A stretch of 64,000 nucleotides of DNA from Atrina japonica (GCA_030159075.1 BROG01000935.1:147871-211870); one strand, 5' to 3'. Positions 28,121 through 39,971 are shown, counted from the stretch's first letter. Notes: generated by a model not told the origin, from the sequence alone. A program made the numbers and translations.

Positions 28121-28765
28121 TAAATGATCAGTTTCTATTACAGCCTACAAGCTGTAACAAATTGTTTAAATATAAAGCGAAATGACTAATGTTTTAAAAA
28201 CGGGAGTAAAAGTGGTATATTGTTTGTAAAAGATTTATACAATGAAAATGGTTTCAATGATATTGAATTATTTAATGAGGTACTCGGAATAAAAATGAAT
28301 GGATTTGTGAATATTATATACTTAAAAGGGTTTTTAATAAATATTGTGGAGTAGATATATCAATAAAAAGTCAAACAACTATACATTTTTGTTCTGTGGT
28401 AATATTTACCAGTGTTTTACTATAAAAAAAGTGCTGTTCTTTTATAATATATTATTAGAAAGGAAATGTGTAAGACCCCTTTCAGAGAGTAAATGGTATG
28501 AAGATTTTAATATGAATTTTAACATTTTTAGAAAGAACATTTATATAAAAAAATAATTAATATTAATGATAAACAAGTTGCTGAGTTCAACTACAAATTA
28601 TTACATAATTTATTAAATTTTGATAAGCAATTAAAGAAATGGAAAACAGGTCAAAGCAATAAATGTCCAAATTGTTTTCAAACAAAATATTTCTTTTCAT
28701 TTATTATTTTCTTGTGATATTGTTAAAAATGTGTGGAATGTAGTACATCTATGTCTGTACAAATT

Positions 28766-28960
28766 GTGACGAGGATTCGTTCCTCACGTATTTCATTTGG
28801 ACTTGACTCACGGCCGGTGTGACCGATCGACAGGGATGCTTACTCCTCCATGGCACCTGATCCCACCTCTTGGTTTCCAGAGGTCTGTGTTTGTCCATTT
28901 TTGCCGGATTTGTATCTGTGTCCTGGACATCCTAAAGATATATAATTTGGTATGAGATGT
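28766..28960 (+). repeat. Retroelement 3' tail (GTGTGACCG family), copy
   Basis: Nearly identical over about 180 bp to the end of the reverse-transcriptase remnant at 53244-53422: TGTGACGAGGATTCG, CCTCACGTATTTCATTTG, GATGCTTACTCC, GGCACCTGATCCCACCTCTTG and TTGTATCTGTGTCCTGGAC. Tail-only copies are expected from 5'-truncated retrotransposition. Confidence 0.8.
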
Positions 28961-29017
28961 TTTATAATTTTTATTGCTTACAAATTTATAAATATAAGAT
29001 TACAGTAGAGTAAAATT

Positions 29018-29100
29018 GAAGAGGTACCAATCGATAATCAAAACTCAAGTCCATTATAACACGACGAATTAGAATGTGTAAATGGTCTCAACATTTTGCA
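29018..29100 (-). repeat. Inverted partial copy of the ACACCTGG repeat
   Basis: The minus strand reads TATAATGGACTTGAGTTTTG and ATTATCGATTGGTACC, matching 25495-25540. Confidence 0.6.
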
Positions 29101-29213
29101 TTTTTATCATGGATTTTCAGCGGATAACCTTGTTCTATTGTCCAGTTAAGTGAACCTGTCACAAGGATAAGCATTATGTGCCTTTCAAAGAATTTTGATA
29201 AAACGGGTTCTGG

Positions 29214-29976
29214 TTTTAGCTCACCGGAGCCAAAGGGTCACGTGAACTTATGTCATCACTTGGCGTCCGTCTGTCGTAAACTTTTTAAAAAATCTTTTCC
29301 TTTGAATCCACCAGGCCATATGGAAGCAAACTTCGCCACACAAATCCTTGGAGTGTCTAGATTCAAAATTGTATCCGGTATGCTTGTCGACCATCCAACA
29401 TGGCTGTCATAGCTATAAATAGAACATAGGGGTAAAATTGCAGTTTTTGGCAAATAGTTAAAAAATGAAACAAAACGCGTCAAAACTAATTCTCCAGAAA
29501 TGATCGACAACACAAGATCTATCTACCTTAAATATTTCGAATGGGTCAGATGACCCAATTTTGAGTTATTGCCCCTGAAATGTTGATTTTTAATGATTGT
29601 TTTGAGTTTTTGGCAAGTAGCTCTAAATGAAACAAAACTAGCTGACCAAAAATGATCAGCAGAACAAGATATTCCCGTGTTAAAAAATTCGAAAGAATCT
29701 AATATATTGGTTTTGAGTTATGGCCCCTGAAATGTCGAAATTGTTTTCGGATATTGGAAATTAGGTCACAGTTACAGAAAATCATTTCCGGAGCAGGACG
29801 CCTATTGGATCCATACTTCACACAAATAATCCACATGTGCCCTAGATGTGCCTTTGGGTATTAAGGCCTTTCTAACCTACTTTCAGGTAATTAAGTCACA
29901 GTTACTGAAAATCGTTTCTGGGGCAGAACTTCTAAACTACTGGGTGGATATGGTCTGCCTTCGCGACCAACTATTT
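29214..29976 (+). repeat. AGCTCACC dispersed repeat, copy 1
   Basis: Begins TTTTAGCTCACCGGAGCCAA and continues TGTCATCACTTGGCGTCCG. The body includes GTTATTGCCCCTGAAATG and repeated 'TTGAGTT..GGCCCCTGAAATG' blocks. I associate this type of repeat with bivalve genomes (recollection, not a search). Confidence 0.7.
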
Positions 29977-30562
29977 GTTTAGCTCACCTGGCAAAAGTCC
30001 ATGTGAGCTTTTGTCATCACTTGGGGTCTGTCATCTGTCTGTAAACTTTCACATTTTGATAATCTTCTCTGTCTTCTTTGGCTGATAAAAAAAACCCAAA
30101 AAACAAAAACAAAAACATGTCTGCCACTGCAGGATATACCAGATTTTAAAATTGGACCCTTTGGGAAAAACATAATTTGATCATTTCCACTAAAACTATT
30201 TAACCAAGTTGAACGAAACTTTACAGGAATGATGCATTTAACGTCCTTTAGTAAGATTTCCAAAAATTTTACCCATCCACCAAAAACATGGCCATCACAG
30301 CGAAATATGGTAAAACATTGAACCCAATGGAAAAACACCAGGTTAGTTGGAACCAAACTTAGTCACAATAGTATTTGGTTGGTCCCCTGAAAAGATTGTG
30401 TGTTCAGCAAGTCCACATCCCATCCTAGAAGGCTTCCAACGGATAACATAGTTTAACATTATATCCTATGGGAAACACATCTGAAACTGCTTTGCAAATT
30501 GAAACTAAACTTGGTCAGTATAGTCCAGGTGAGCTATACAGGCTCCTGGGAGCCTCTAGTTT
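29977..30562 (+). repeat. AGCTCACC dispersed repeat, copy 2
   Basis: Begins GTTTAGCTCACCTGG and ends CCAGGTGAGCTATACAGG then CTCCTGGGAGCCTC. AGCTCACCTGG near the start and CCAGGTGAGCT near the end form an inverted pair. Confidence 0.72.
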
Positions 30563-31894
30563 AAAAATATATTATTAACAACACCAAAGTTTTACAAGAG
30601 GCCAAAACAAATGCTCAAAACGATCGTTTCTGTCAATCAGACTTCATTAGTTGAGCTTGAATTTAACATGCTAATATGTGGGTTTTTGTGGAAAATAGAA
30701 TACACTTTAGAAGTAGATATCAGTTCTTTTTTTATTGTGCCACACAATCGTGTCTTTTCGGTTTTTAGTAACATTGGATTCTCTAAATATGCACAACGTT
30801 CTTCAGACATTTTGAAACATTTCATCAGTTCAGAGCAATTGTCAGTGATTTGTTCTACTTTGGTACCTTCAGTTCTGAAATCAAAACATTTCATTTAGAG
30901 GTCTGGGAGGAGTCACAGGCTAAGGTCAAAAGTGTATGAAACAATTTTCATAAGTTGTCAAAATCGTTGACATAACATTATTGTCATTTAAAAAAGTTTA
31001 AAGAACCTTTCCTGTTCATAATGTGAAAGTGGCTCAGGGTTTTTGTGCTTGTGCTTTGTTTAGTAGATCTCGTTTGATTTTCTTGTTTCCGGTTTGGCTT
31101 GCTGAAATCCATATCATTTATTTTAGCTATTTCAAAATTTTGACTGAATGTTTTATTTCATTCACATGGTTTTGAGGTACAGGACTCTTTATTGTATGCG
31201 TTTCTGACGCAAGATTCTATTTTATACAGGATAGCCTCAATATGGAAACATACTTCCCCTAATCTGAAAGTATGTCTACAACCAATGTTAGGATTAAATC
31301 TTATATGTGAAATAGAAATAAAATCCAATGTAATAATATACCTGCAAAAATAGGAGTATGGGTACTTCCAAAAAAAAACCAGTTATAAAACAACCCGTAG
31401 ATCAAGGCTAATGATAAAGCAAGGGTGGTTTTTACATGAATATTTTTTTTCTACCCATTAAAAAATTTGTGACCGAAAATCAAAAATAGGTGAGTTGTTA
31501 TTGCCCTAATTAAATGTTTAAAATATCTTTATTAGATCTACATCCAACCCTACTGATCATCATCATCATCATCATCATCAAACAGTCCACACCTTGCATA
31601 GAGGTTCCAAGGTTTACTTCAATTTTCAAAAGGAGTTTAGCGACCCCATTTTCCTGGAAACAAATTGTTCTAACGAATCCAGAATGGAATTAATTGCAGA
31701 CATCTCATAGATTCTTTATTTGTAATCTCCAATGCTATATCTAGTTCATTCTGTGTTGGTGCATAATTACGTCACGTTTAGAACATTACAGTTTTTTAAA
31801 ACAATTAAAGAAGGGTGAAGATGACAATTTAACGGGGCGCCATGTTGGACATTGCAAAATTTGCTCCACAAAATCCATTTTTGTACCTATAAGC
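30563..31894. other. Intergenic, no gene seen
   Basis: A minus-strand frame at 30894-30637 (85 residues, Cys-rich) overlaps the short dispersed repeat at 30575-30665 and has no recognised domain. A CAT tract lies at 31555-31580. Confidence 0.45.
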
Positions 31895-31985
31895 TTTCAA
31901 TTTTGTGCACAAAAGTTAATTCTGTGACACAAAACTCAATTCTGTGCCACAAAATTCAATTCTGTAATACAAAATTCCATTTTGT
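31895..31985. repeat. Tandem repeat, about 20-bp unit
   Basis: Units of TTCTGTGACACAAAATTCAA type, about five imperfect copies. Confidence 0.8.
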
Positions 31986-32402
31986 CTGCTCATTTCAATA
32001 TTATTCGATGCTGTTGCCCAAATATGGTATTTAGTATGTAAATAAGCTAGCATAATTTGGTCAAGATCTCGACGTTGATTGGGCTGAAAGCTATGTCCAG
32101 GCCATTTTATTAAATGGTGGGGTAGACATGTCTATCTACTTGATGATGCTTTTGAGTACTCTGTGCAGATGAATGTTCATAAATATTTCAATGAAAAAAA
32201 ACCTGATCGAATATAATATTCCTTTTGCGTAATGGACCTGCCTCCTTTACGCGCCATAGATCACGCGTTCAAGCCGAGACAATTCCGGATTATGGTTTGA
32301 CTAGTACCTGACTTGGATTTATTGCAAAAATTCATTTTATCATAAATAAATTTGGTAATTTGTGTCAAAATGACATAGTACGTAGTAGCATGTGTAAATA
32401 CT

Positions 32403-32517
32403 GTGTAGTATGTGCTATTATGGGGTAGTATGTGTTATTATAGGGTAGTATGTATTATTATTGGGTAGTATGTGCTATTATGGGGTAGTATGTGCTATTA
32501 TGGGGTAGTATGTGGTA
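32403..32517. repeat. Tandem repeat, 21-bp unit, 5-6 copies
   Basis: Units of TAGTATGTGCTATTATGGGG. Confidence 0.9.
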
Positions 32518-32519
32518 GT

Positions 32520-33204
32520 GTATCGATATAACACAAACAATTCCGGTTACGGTTTCACTACTAGATTTACCTATCAGACTCTAATTTAACTTGTTTCAGT
32601 GGCGTAGCTGGGTCCAGAAAAGTGGGATGGGGGTACAACCGTTCAAAATATTGACAATGGATTACAGGGGTGGTCTAGGAATTCTTAAAATGGGGCGTAA
32701 CATTTTTACTTTTTCCTTTTGGAGTGGGGGGTGGGGGAGTGACAAGACGCCATGCGCATGAAAATGGTGCGTTCTTTGTGCAGTGGTGTATGAAGCAAAT
32801 CAAAAGGTGATTTTGAAAGGGATTAGGTTTGAGGTTGGTGACATTAATTAAACTTGTTTATACTTTAAAAATTAAAATTTAATATAATGTAATTGTTTTG
32901 ACCGAGCATAGCGAGGAGCGAAAATTTTGGTAATAATAAGTACGGATTCCGGAAAAATAATTATTAAAGCATTATAACTACAGCTTTGAAAAAATCAAGT
33001 ATTTAAAAAAAAAATGTGGTGTGATAAAAGAAATTACATCAAAAGTTATGGGGGCATTTGCCCCCGCTGTCCCCCTTGTCCTACGCTCTTGGTCATTTGT
33101 AAACTTCATATTTTTTATTCGAGTCACCTGCTGTTGCAATCTGCGATAGTACTCCTTGATTACCCCTTGAATATTTTTTTTTATATTTGTATCACGTGAC
33201 TTTC
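32520..33204. other. Intergenic, no gene seen
   Basis: G-rich patches near 32605-32760 and a segment with GGGGGCATTTGCCCCC (33050-33065 palindrome), otherwise AT-rich with no frame of interest. Confidence 0.5.
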
Positions 33205-33579
33205 GCGTTTTTGTTGCAATCTCTTACAAAGGGTTGTTGGTCCTTGTCGGTCCACTGTCGATTAATCTCTGTCAACGTCTTAAAAGCAGTCTCAAAACGT
33301 GATCATGTAACCATCAGAATAAACATAAAAACAAAATTACTCAGAATAGAAAATATAGTCATTCTACTAAATAGACATTTTAAAAGTTTTTTCGCCTCAA
33401 ATATTTTTTGATTCTTAGTCAAAACTAAATATATATTCAAAAAGGCAAATAGTTTATAGAAAGCAAAAGTTAGAGTAAATTTATATATTTTACAAAAATC
33501 TCGTAAAATCGAGACGTTGACAGAGATTGATCGAGCGTGCAAGGACAGACAACTCTGTGTAAGAGATTGTTTTCGTTAG
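33205..33579. mobile_element. MITE-like element with about 90-bp inverted ends
   Basis: The left arm has CAATCTCTTACAAAGGGTTG, GTCCTTG and AATCTCTGTCAACGTCT. The right arm has AGACGTTGACAGAGATT, CAAGGAC and CAACTCTGTGTAAGAGATTG. Non-coding, about 375 bp. Confidence 0.78.
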
Positions 33580-33624
33580 GTATCGATACTTCCGGTTAAG
33601 TATGTGAATTTACATATCAGATAC

Positions 33625-33752
33625 CAGGGTCTGGCACCATAACAATTTTACTCAACTTGGCTAATCCTGAAATCTGATTGGCTGAGCAAACAAAGTTGAG
33701 AATATTCCCAGACTTGAATAAATTCTCAAGTTTTATGGTGCCGGTTCCAGAG
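33625..33752. mobile_element. Small MITE-like element
   Basis: GGTCTGGCACCATAACAATT on the left and TTTTATGGTGCCGGTTCCAG on the right are imperfect inverted ends, with internal TACTCAACTTGG and CCAGACTTGAATAA. Confidence 0.5.
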
Positions 33753-34259
33753 TAGATGACAAATCCAAATGTCACATATCTTTACGTCTGGTGATTAGTT
33801 CACGTCAAACTTTGACACCCATTGGTTATTGACGTAGCATGGTTAATAACATTCATTTGACTTACATCATTATATAATTGATTGTTTTTGCGTATCCATG
33901 GCATCACCACCGTCATGCGACTTCTTAATGATACTTCGTTACCAGTTGACGCACATGTATTAACTTATGCTAAGGTCGGTAAGGATGACATTTTTTGAAA
34001 ATGAAATATAACGAATCGCATACTTCCCACACAGAGAAAATGTTGTTAACCCTAAATTTTCTCTCTTCACCAAAACGGATTATATACGAACCCAAAACTG
34101 ACGTCATACACGCGGACGACATGAGTTTTACCCCATTTGAATCATTTCCCCATGTACGATTGAATAGAAAATTATGAGACATTATATACTTAAAATTACT
34201 AGACAAATGAGTATGCCCAATGAAGCCTTTGTTATGTCCTAATTATGAATGATTTTGTT

Positions 34260-34600
34260 GAATATACATTATTCAAGTATTTGGAACTTTTAAAATGTAA
34301 AACTCTAAAAATCCAAAATCTCAAAAATTCAAAACGATTTTGGATATTTCATAGTTTAAGTTTTTGATAAAAATTCTGAAATTCCAAAACGGTTTTAGAT
34401 TTTTGATATTTTATGTTTTCGTCAAAAATTTAAAAATCGCTTTAATACGTTATATAAGTTTTTGAAACTTTCAAAGGTCAAACATTCAAAATCTTAAAAT
34501 TCCAAAATTCAACGAACCAAAACGATTCGGAATATTTGATATTTTAGGATTTTGGTCAAAATTCTAAAATTTCAAAACGTTTTGGATTTTTGAATCGTTA
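34260..34600. repeat. AT-rich degenerate repeat (AAAATTCCAAAACG)
   Basis: The words AATTCCAAAACG, CAAAACGATTTTGGAT and GATATTTTA recur with a loose period. Low complexity. Confidence 0.65.
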
Positions 34601-34805
34601 ACTGTTACACTGACCGTTTCATCAAACATGTACTCTTACAATTTCTATCTATCTGTTACTTGTAAGTTCACATGACGTGTCTCATTCACTTCATCTATGA
34701 AGTCATCACAAATCCCACATACAGTGCTGTCATTATACGCAAAGTAAAACTACGGTGTTGAGGTCAGACGAAGTATCATGTTTTGCAGTTTGGGCTTCAT
34801 AATCT

Positions 34806-34948
34806 TTAAAGTGGCATTATATTATGTGAAAATACGGACAGCTCCAGTGTGGTATTCATATACAAATTGTAAGGTTGAGTTAATCAATTGCAAATGAAAA
34901 AGTGCCAAACCTGGGCTATTCAAGCAATTTTCACGACATATATAGGAA
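34806..34948 (-). mobile_element. MITE-like element, family TTAAAGGGG, truncated inverted copy
   Basis: Starts CTTTAAAGTGGCATTATATT. It contains the complement of family segments (GAGTTAATCAATTGCAAATG, GTGCCAAACCTGGG, TTCAAGCAATTTTCAC). It stops where the piggyBac-type MITE begins. Confidence 0.65.
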
Positions 34949-35037
34949 TTTAACCTTTTCACCCCTGAATATCTTAATAGTATGTTCTTTCTATTGTTTA
35001 GGACCAGTCAATTATGACCTGTAGGGTTGAAACAGTT
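34949..35037. mobile_element. piggyBac-type MITE, diverged inverted copy
   Basis: TTAACCTTTTCACCCC at the left and GGTTGAAACAGTTA at the right. The internal AATAGTATGTTCTTTCTATTG matches the reverse complement of 11974-12064. Confidence 0.65.
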
Positions 35038-35115
35038 ATGAATTTTTATGCCTATGTAAATATCTTTTTTGTTATAGTATATCGATCGAAGTAGTAAAAA
35101 GAAAAAAAAAACAAT

Positions 35116-35525
35116 TTAAGAAAACAGAAACCCACAGATTTTACAAATGCATTCTACCGATTTAGGACCCTCTTTGGCATTGTTTTCAAAAGTTGTGTAG
35201 TATAAAAACAGTTTTGTATAAGTGTACATTATATCTTCGTCTAATTCAAGCATCTCTATATCTTGTTTATTGAGCTTTTCACATCTGTAGTGCACCCATC
35301 CATGTTTCTTCCATATTTTAAGGTTATCATTATCAGCACTCTGAACACTTACACAAAACTTTGAATATGAAACTTCCACATTGCAATAATCACTACACGT
35401 TGACTTTATTTGTTCATTTAAGGAATTGAAATTTTCAATGTCAGCTGGTCCTTGTAAAATAGTTTTAGCTCAACAAATTCATCATTAAGTCTGCCAATAA
35501 TATCTGCTCTAAAGGGAGTATAAAA
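35116..35525 (-). pseudogene. Fragment with zinc-finger-like motif, possibly retroelement ORF
   Basis: Minus-strand frame with CSDYCNVEVSYSKFC, then KKHGWVHYRCEKLNKQDIE and ECICKICGFLF. The W-x-H-Y-x-C block resembles the PHD-like fingers that some invertebrate retroelement ORFs carry. An upstream frame (ADIIGRLNDEFVELKLFY) is joined only through a frameshift. No start codon context or splice sites support a host gene. Confidence 0.35.
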
Positions 35526-37419
35526 AGTTCACACGGCGTGTCCTCGAGAACAATGTTCTTGGGTAAGAATGCAAACGCAAGGAATATGGACCCGGAACAC
35601 ATATTCACACCTTTTTAGCTGACGTACAAACATATAAAAATAATATTGCAATCATTGATAATTATCCTGTTTTACTTTATTTCATTTTTCATTGTTCTCC
35701 AGCGTGTTCTTGTTAATTGGACGAGATCTAATGAGAATATGTTTTTGGACTACCTTTGAGTCATCAAACTGTTTCCACCCGAGGACGCCCACGATGTACG
35801 TGGTCTTCTACATGTTGTTTTGAAAGACTGATGGTTAATGTTCTACGAGGGCGTTAGTGCCGTCTTAGGTTTTTCTACGCTTCATGTGTGTCATACATGT
35901 TTATTATCTAATGATTTTAAAACAGCATTCTTAAAACACATGAATCCTCTGAAACAACCCGATTTCAGTTCTGTGTGAACATATGTTGCTTCAAGCGTTG
36001 CGTCAGCTTTATTTTTTTTAGCATTGCCTTAGCCTTGTTCAGAGCATAAGTTAAATTTCTGTTCCCCCATATCTACTGCGCGTGAATTGCTTAGGTGTTG
36101 TCATAGTCTAGCTTAAAGGCCCATGACCGGCGATTTACGCTCAGTAAGGTTGTTAATTTTGATTTAAATGGCTATATGCTTCGCAAAATGTTTATATAAA
36201 TTTATTATCTTCCTATTAATTACGCTTCTGAGTGATTCGCTGTTTTCTAGTAATCTGAGATTGAAGATTAAAAAATGATTTTTACTCGTAACGACAATAA
36301 ATACAAACGGAGTTGCGTAATCTTCAAGGCAACCTCAGATGAATAAGTTCAACATATAGTTTATTGTCATCTCGTATCCATCACAACTCGTACCTAAATG
36401 AACTGGTTGACTCGTACCCATGTTTTAACTGACTCGTGCCCATCGATTATCTCATTCGTGCCCATCGCCTGTTTGAATGTATAATTATTTATGAATGTAT
36501 ACATGTATTTACCAACAAGGTAATTATCATAATGCCGTTTGGTATTGAATTGACATACAGATATCTGTGGAAATGAATTGGCTTCATAAGTACTTCGCTG
36601 ACAGAGGTCACCGTATTGTCCACTTCACAAAACGTGATAGGCAGATTAACCTTTTGATTATCTTGCGAATGATTCTACTCAATTTTTGGTTATGACAATT
36701 TTATGAAAAAAAAAAATTCCCCAGTGGATACTCGTAGGTAGGATAACAAGAAAGAACGATTATTCTTGTCAGTGTAAATTTAATGTCGCTATTCTTTATT
36801 ACCTAAAATTTGAACGTGTCCGGGTCAAGAAATGGTTTACGACACTACATCTCGCCAGGTTATATGGATATATAAGGTAAAGGGGTCGTTACAATTTTCT
36901 AGCTTTTGGCGATTTGATTTTGGTTCCGAAAACAAAGAAATTTAAAACCGCCGAATGTGCATATATTTTTATATAGATGGGACCCTCATAATCGCAAAAC
37001 CACGGTTTATCGATGTAACAACATCGCTAATTAAGGGTTTTTGTATCACGTTGTTTTTATCATTTTCTGACTAATTGCAGTGTCTATGTGCACTAGATTT
37101 GATCAGTATGTCTTTAAATTGTATAATGTTTGAATCGGAGAACTTTTAACGATACATCATGTAGTTCAGTATTAGCCGGTCATCTTTAACGTTGTAGTAC
37201 GTGTATTCGGAGAAATCACCGTCATTGTGATACATATGTCAGCATTAAAGAAAATAATTAGACAAAACCTAAACATGCAAACTTGATCTTAAAACAACTG
37301 ATTGATTTTCATGCCATTAATTACAATCACTGATTAAGTATGGGTACACCTATATAAAGAAATAAAGATTCAGTGAGAAGATGTATTCAGAATGTGTTAA
37401 AGTTAAAGTCAAAAAACGA
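35526..37419. other. Intergenic, no gene seen
   Basis: About 1.9 kb. A small cluster of ACTCGTACCCATG/CTCGTGCCCATCG words at about 36385-36470, otherwise nothing recognised. Confidence 0.5.
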
Positions 37420-38045
37420 AAAAAAATCCTTATTTTTATACATATTACCATTTTCTGTGACACTGTGTTCAGTTGGTTACGAAATTCATTCTATAGAATT
37501 GACTGCGGTGGGAATTTTACATATGACGTAACAGCTAAACAGCTGTGTGAGACGAAAAGTTGCCCCCTTTTCTGCAAGGAAATATTAAATGGCATTAAGG
37601 TTTATTTTCTTATTTTCATATCATTTTGAAAGAAACTAGTGATATCGAAAATTTTGAATACGTATTTCAGATTTAGTTGGAGGTTATTAATATTTGACTG
37701 CTTGGTGCAAGGAGGTTAAATGTGTCAGAAACTGCAAATGGCCGCGCCCATTGCCATATTGTTGAATGAAATCTGGTTTATTACAACGAATTTGCGTTTG
37801 AATTCTGATATATTATTAATGGGATATACAATAGAAAGTGTGAGTGTGACTTACGAGAGGAGGGGACAGCTAATATTCATTCATGATAACTGAAAGTAGC
37901 CATTTTATCTGACATTCTTTACCAATCAGCTTGGAACCATGACGATTGATTCATACGTAACTTACGTAAGTATTTCACACGACCTGATTTCACACGATGC
38001 GAGTGACGAATTGTTTCTGACAGGAATAAACTATGAAATGACATT
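37420..38045 (+). mobile_element. Unclassified repeat family H, copy 1 (hairpin end truncated)
   Basis: Matches 39972-41560 in TCCTTATTTTTATAC, AACAGCTGTGT, AGAAACTAGTGATAT, GGTTAAATGTGTCAGAA, CGTTTGAATTCTGATAT and TGACGAATTGTTTCTGACAGGAA. The left arm of the hairpin is absent here. Confidence 0.7.
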
Positions 38046-38339
38046 AAATATCAAGTGACATAACATGTGTAATAACGTTGTGTATTTGAGTACATATAAT
38101 AACCAGTAATCAGTAAGCATTTTCATAGGGTGTAAAGACCAAGTACAAGTTGTAGCTTCCTAGTTATCTAGAAATCAAAGATGGCGGCTCAACCACAAAG
38201 CTTATAAGATTTAAGAATCACCTGAAACACTTAAAGTTTCAGTGCCATTTTTTTTACATAGTCCTAAGACCAAATCTAAGAGTAAGGACCTTTCGTAAAA
38301 CGGACTTTTGAGAGACTGTACCTTCGCCAACAGCGGTAG

Positions 38340-38464
38340 AGTGCTCGGTAGAGACCGTAAGTGCCGAGCATAGGCCAAAATTTGAAGCCTTTCATTTGCG
38401 TTTGGTGACGTTTCCATATGAGTGAAAATTATTTAGTGGGACGTTAAACAACAAAACAACAACA
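38340..38464 (+). mobile_element. SINE family A fragment
   Basis: Contains AAGTGCCGAGCATAGGCC, the TTTGGTGACG block and the tail GGGACGTTAAACAACAA. The tRNA head and first half are missing. Confidence 0.85.
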
Positions 38465-38887
38465 TCTTTCGTTAAATTACATTTAGCTGGCTTGCGAAGC
38501 CATGGATGAATTACGAACTTATTTTTGCCCCGTGATAATTTTATGCATTTTGCATTGTAGTTGTGACCAACCAAATATTATTTTAATACTAATATTTCCA
38601 TGTATCGCTCCAACAATTTTAAATAAAATTATTGACGTTATTTCATTACATATCTCCTTACATCCATATATTTCAGAACAATTTATATTAATTTTACAAT
38701 ACATAAATTACTCTATCTGTATGATATTGATACTTTTTTGTATCTTCTTCACCGGAATTAAAAGCAATATGAGAATATTGGTTTTTTAATTGTCAAATCT
38801 ATATCATTCTAGTAATACTAAAAATAAAATATCTCTGAACACGAATTACCTGTATTAATATTGTTTATGTGTCTGAAACAGGTATCT

Positions 38888-39040
38888 AAAATCTCAGATA
38901 CCAAAGTATAAATCTTCAGGATATCCAAGATACATACGCACATGTGGTGAACATAGGGCAGGCACAGACTTCTGCTGGGATCAAGTGTCATGGAGGAGTA
39001 AGTATCCCCTATTGACTGGTCCCACCCACCGTGAGTTCAC
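38888..39040 (-). repeat. Retroelement 3' tail, inverted copy
   Basis: The minus strand matches the tail family: TACTCCTCCATGACACTTGA, CCTGAAGATTTATACTTTGG and TATCTGAGATTTTAG. Confidence 0.6.
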
Positions 39041-39122
39041 ATTCAAATTCATAAGCAATTTTTGAGGAAAAAAATTAAAAATATCTGCGGCATTAAAACG
39101 GATGAAACATAAAATAAGATAT

Positions 39123-39513
39123 TTAAAGGGGCGTAAGCTATGTTTTTTTTTTTAAAATATCTGTCCATTTCTACTACTTAGATTGATATACAATAACAAA
39201 AAGAGAGACACAAACAGGCATAAATATTCTTAAATTTCTATATACTCTAAGAAAATTGCTTGAGAAACTCAGTTTGGCACTTTTTCACTCGCAATTGATT
39301 AATTCAACCTTACTACTTGTATATGCATAGCACAATGGACCTGACCTTGATTTCACAAAATATATAGGAATGTAAGATTGTTGTTCTTTATTCCTGTGTA
39401 TATTTTTATACTTGTGTATAGCTGTTTTTATTATTGTATATCAAGTACAAATAGTAAGAGAAGAAAAATCTAAATAATTATTTTTGGTAAACACAGCTAA
39501 TGCCCCTTTAATA
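39123..39513. mobile_element. MITE-like element, family TTAAAGGGG, copy 3 (complete)
   Basis: The left end TTTAAAGGGGCGTAAGCTA mirrors the right end TAGCTAATGCCCCTTTAA-like sequence. The interior aligns with 18118-18456 and 19635-20036. About 390 bp, non-coding. Confidence 0.82.
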
Positions 39514-39594
39514 TGTAAATGGTTCTACTCTTATTTTAGATGAAAGTGAATAGACCTTACAAGTAGCACTTGAAATTCTGGATTTTATTTAATT

Positions 39595-39775
39595 TGATTT
39601 GATTTGATTTTTTGTTTTACGCCATACTCAACAATCTTTCAGTCATATGATGGCGTCCAGTTTTTATTGGTGGGGGGGACCCCGGTTACCCGGGTTAAGA
39701 CCACCGACCTTCCTCAAGTAAATTCTGGACGATTTTGCTAAAATATCTTCATTGTGTATAAAGTTTTCAAAACAG
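39595..39775 (-). mobile_element. SINE family B, headless
   Basis: TTTTACGCCATACTCAACAA, ATGATGGCGTCCAGTTTTTA and CCGACCTTCCTCAAGTAAA match the family-B body. The tRNA-like head is absent. Confidence 0.65.
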
Positions 39776-39971
39776 AAGTCATACAGTCAAGTTATAAAAA
39801 GTACAGGTCAGATAAATTATGCACAGAGTATCATTTAAAATGGGAAAAAGGTACATTTAAAATGCTAGGGACATCATTTGATGTCAATCTATGAAATATT
39901 AACACGTATAAGTTTTACTCTAATATTATTTCAATGAAAAAAGAGATGAAACTTTTTAAAGGCGTTTTACT
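39776..39971 (+). pseudogene. LINE reverse-transcriptase fragment
   Basis: One frame reads DKLCTEYHLKWEKGTFKMLG then TSFDVNL, a stop, and NINTYKFYSNI. This fits the segment just after the active site in Tx1/L1-like LINEs (W...FK.LG..F..DL). It ends where repeat family H begins. Confidence 0.6.

Larger units (their letters stand above)
26455..28765 (+). pseudogene. Decayed LINE (Tx1/L1-like) reverse transcriptase
   Basis: Broken frames together read as a non-LTR retrotransposon pol C-terminal half. AEILAIRIRKCKDINGF is followed by KIIQNTDDAT, where the expected YADD active-site block has lost its tyrosine-alanine. Then come KVIQKFGTVSGMSLNLKKTE, KCLGIYTG and, after a SINE, WYDRIKELEKMLHVWMKRKL plus TNFGKTRIVNTLALFNY. 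Further on are RIGISDVETKFKALKVTWI and, after about 500 bp of other sequence and a second SINE, NEWICEYYILKRVFNK and a C-terminal CDIVKNVWNVV. Several stops and frameshifts make it inactive. SINEs are inserted at 26760-26934 and 27940-28120. The Tx1/L1 clade is my inference from the KFKALK...WI block. Confidence 0.82.

Noticed and set aside
30637..30894. 85-residue Cys-containing minus-strand frame
   Set aside because: Overlaps a dispersed repeat and matches no domain I know.
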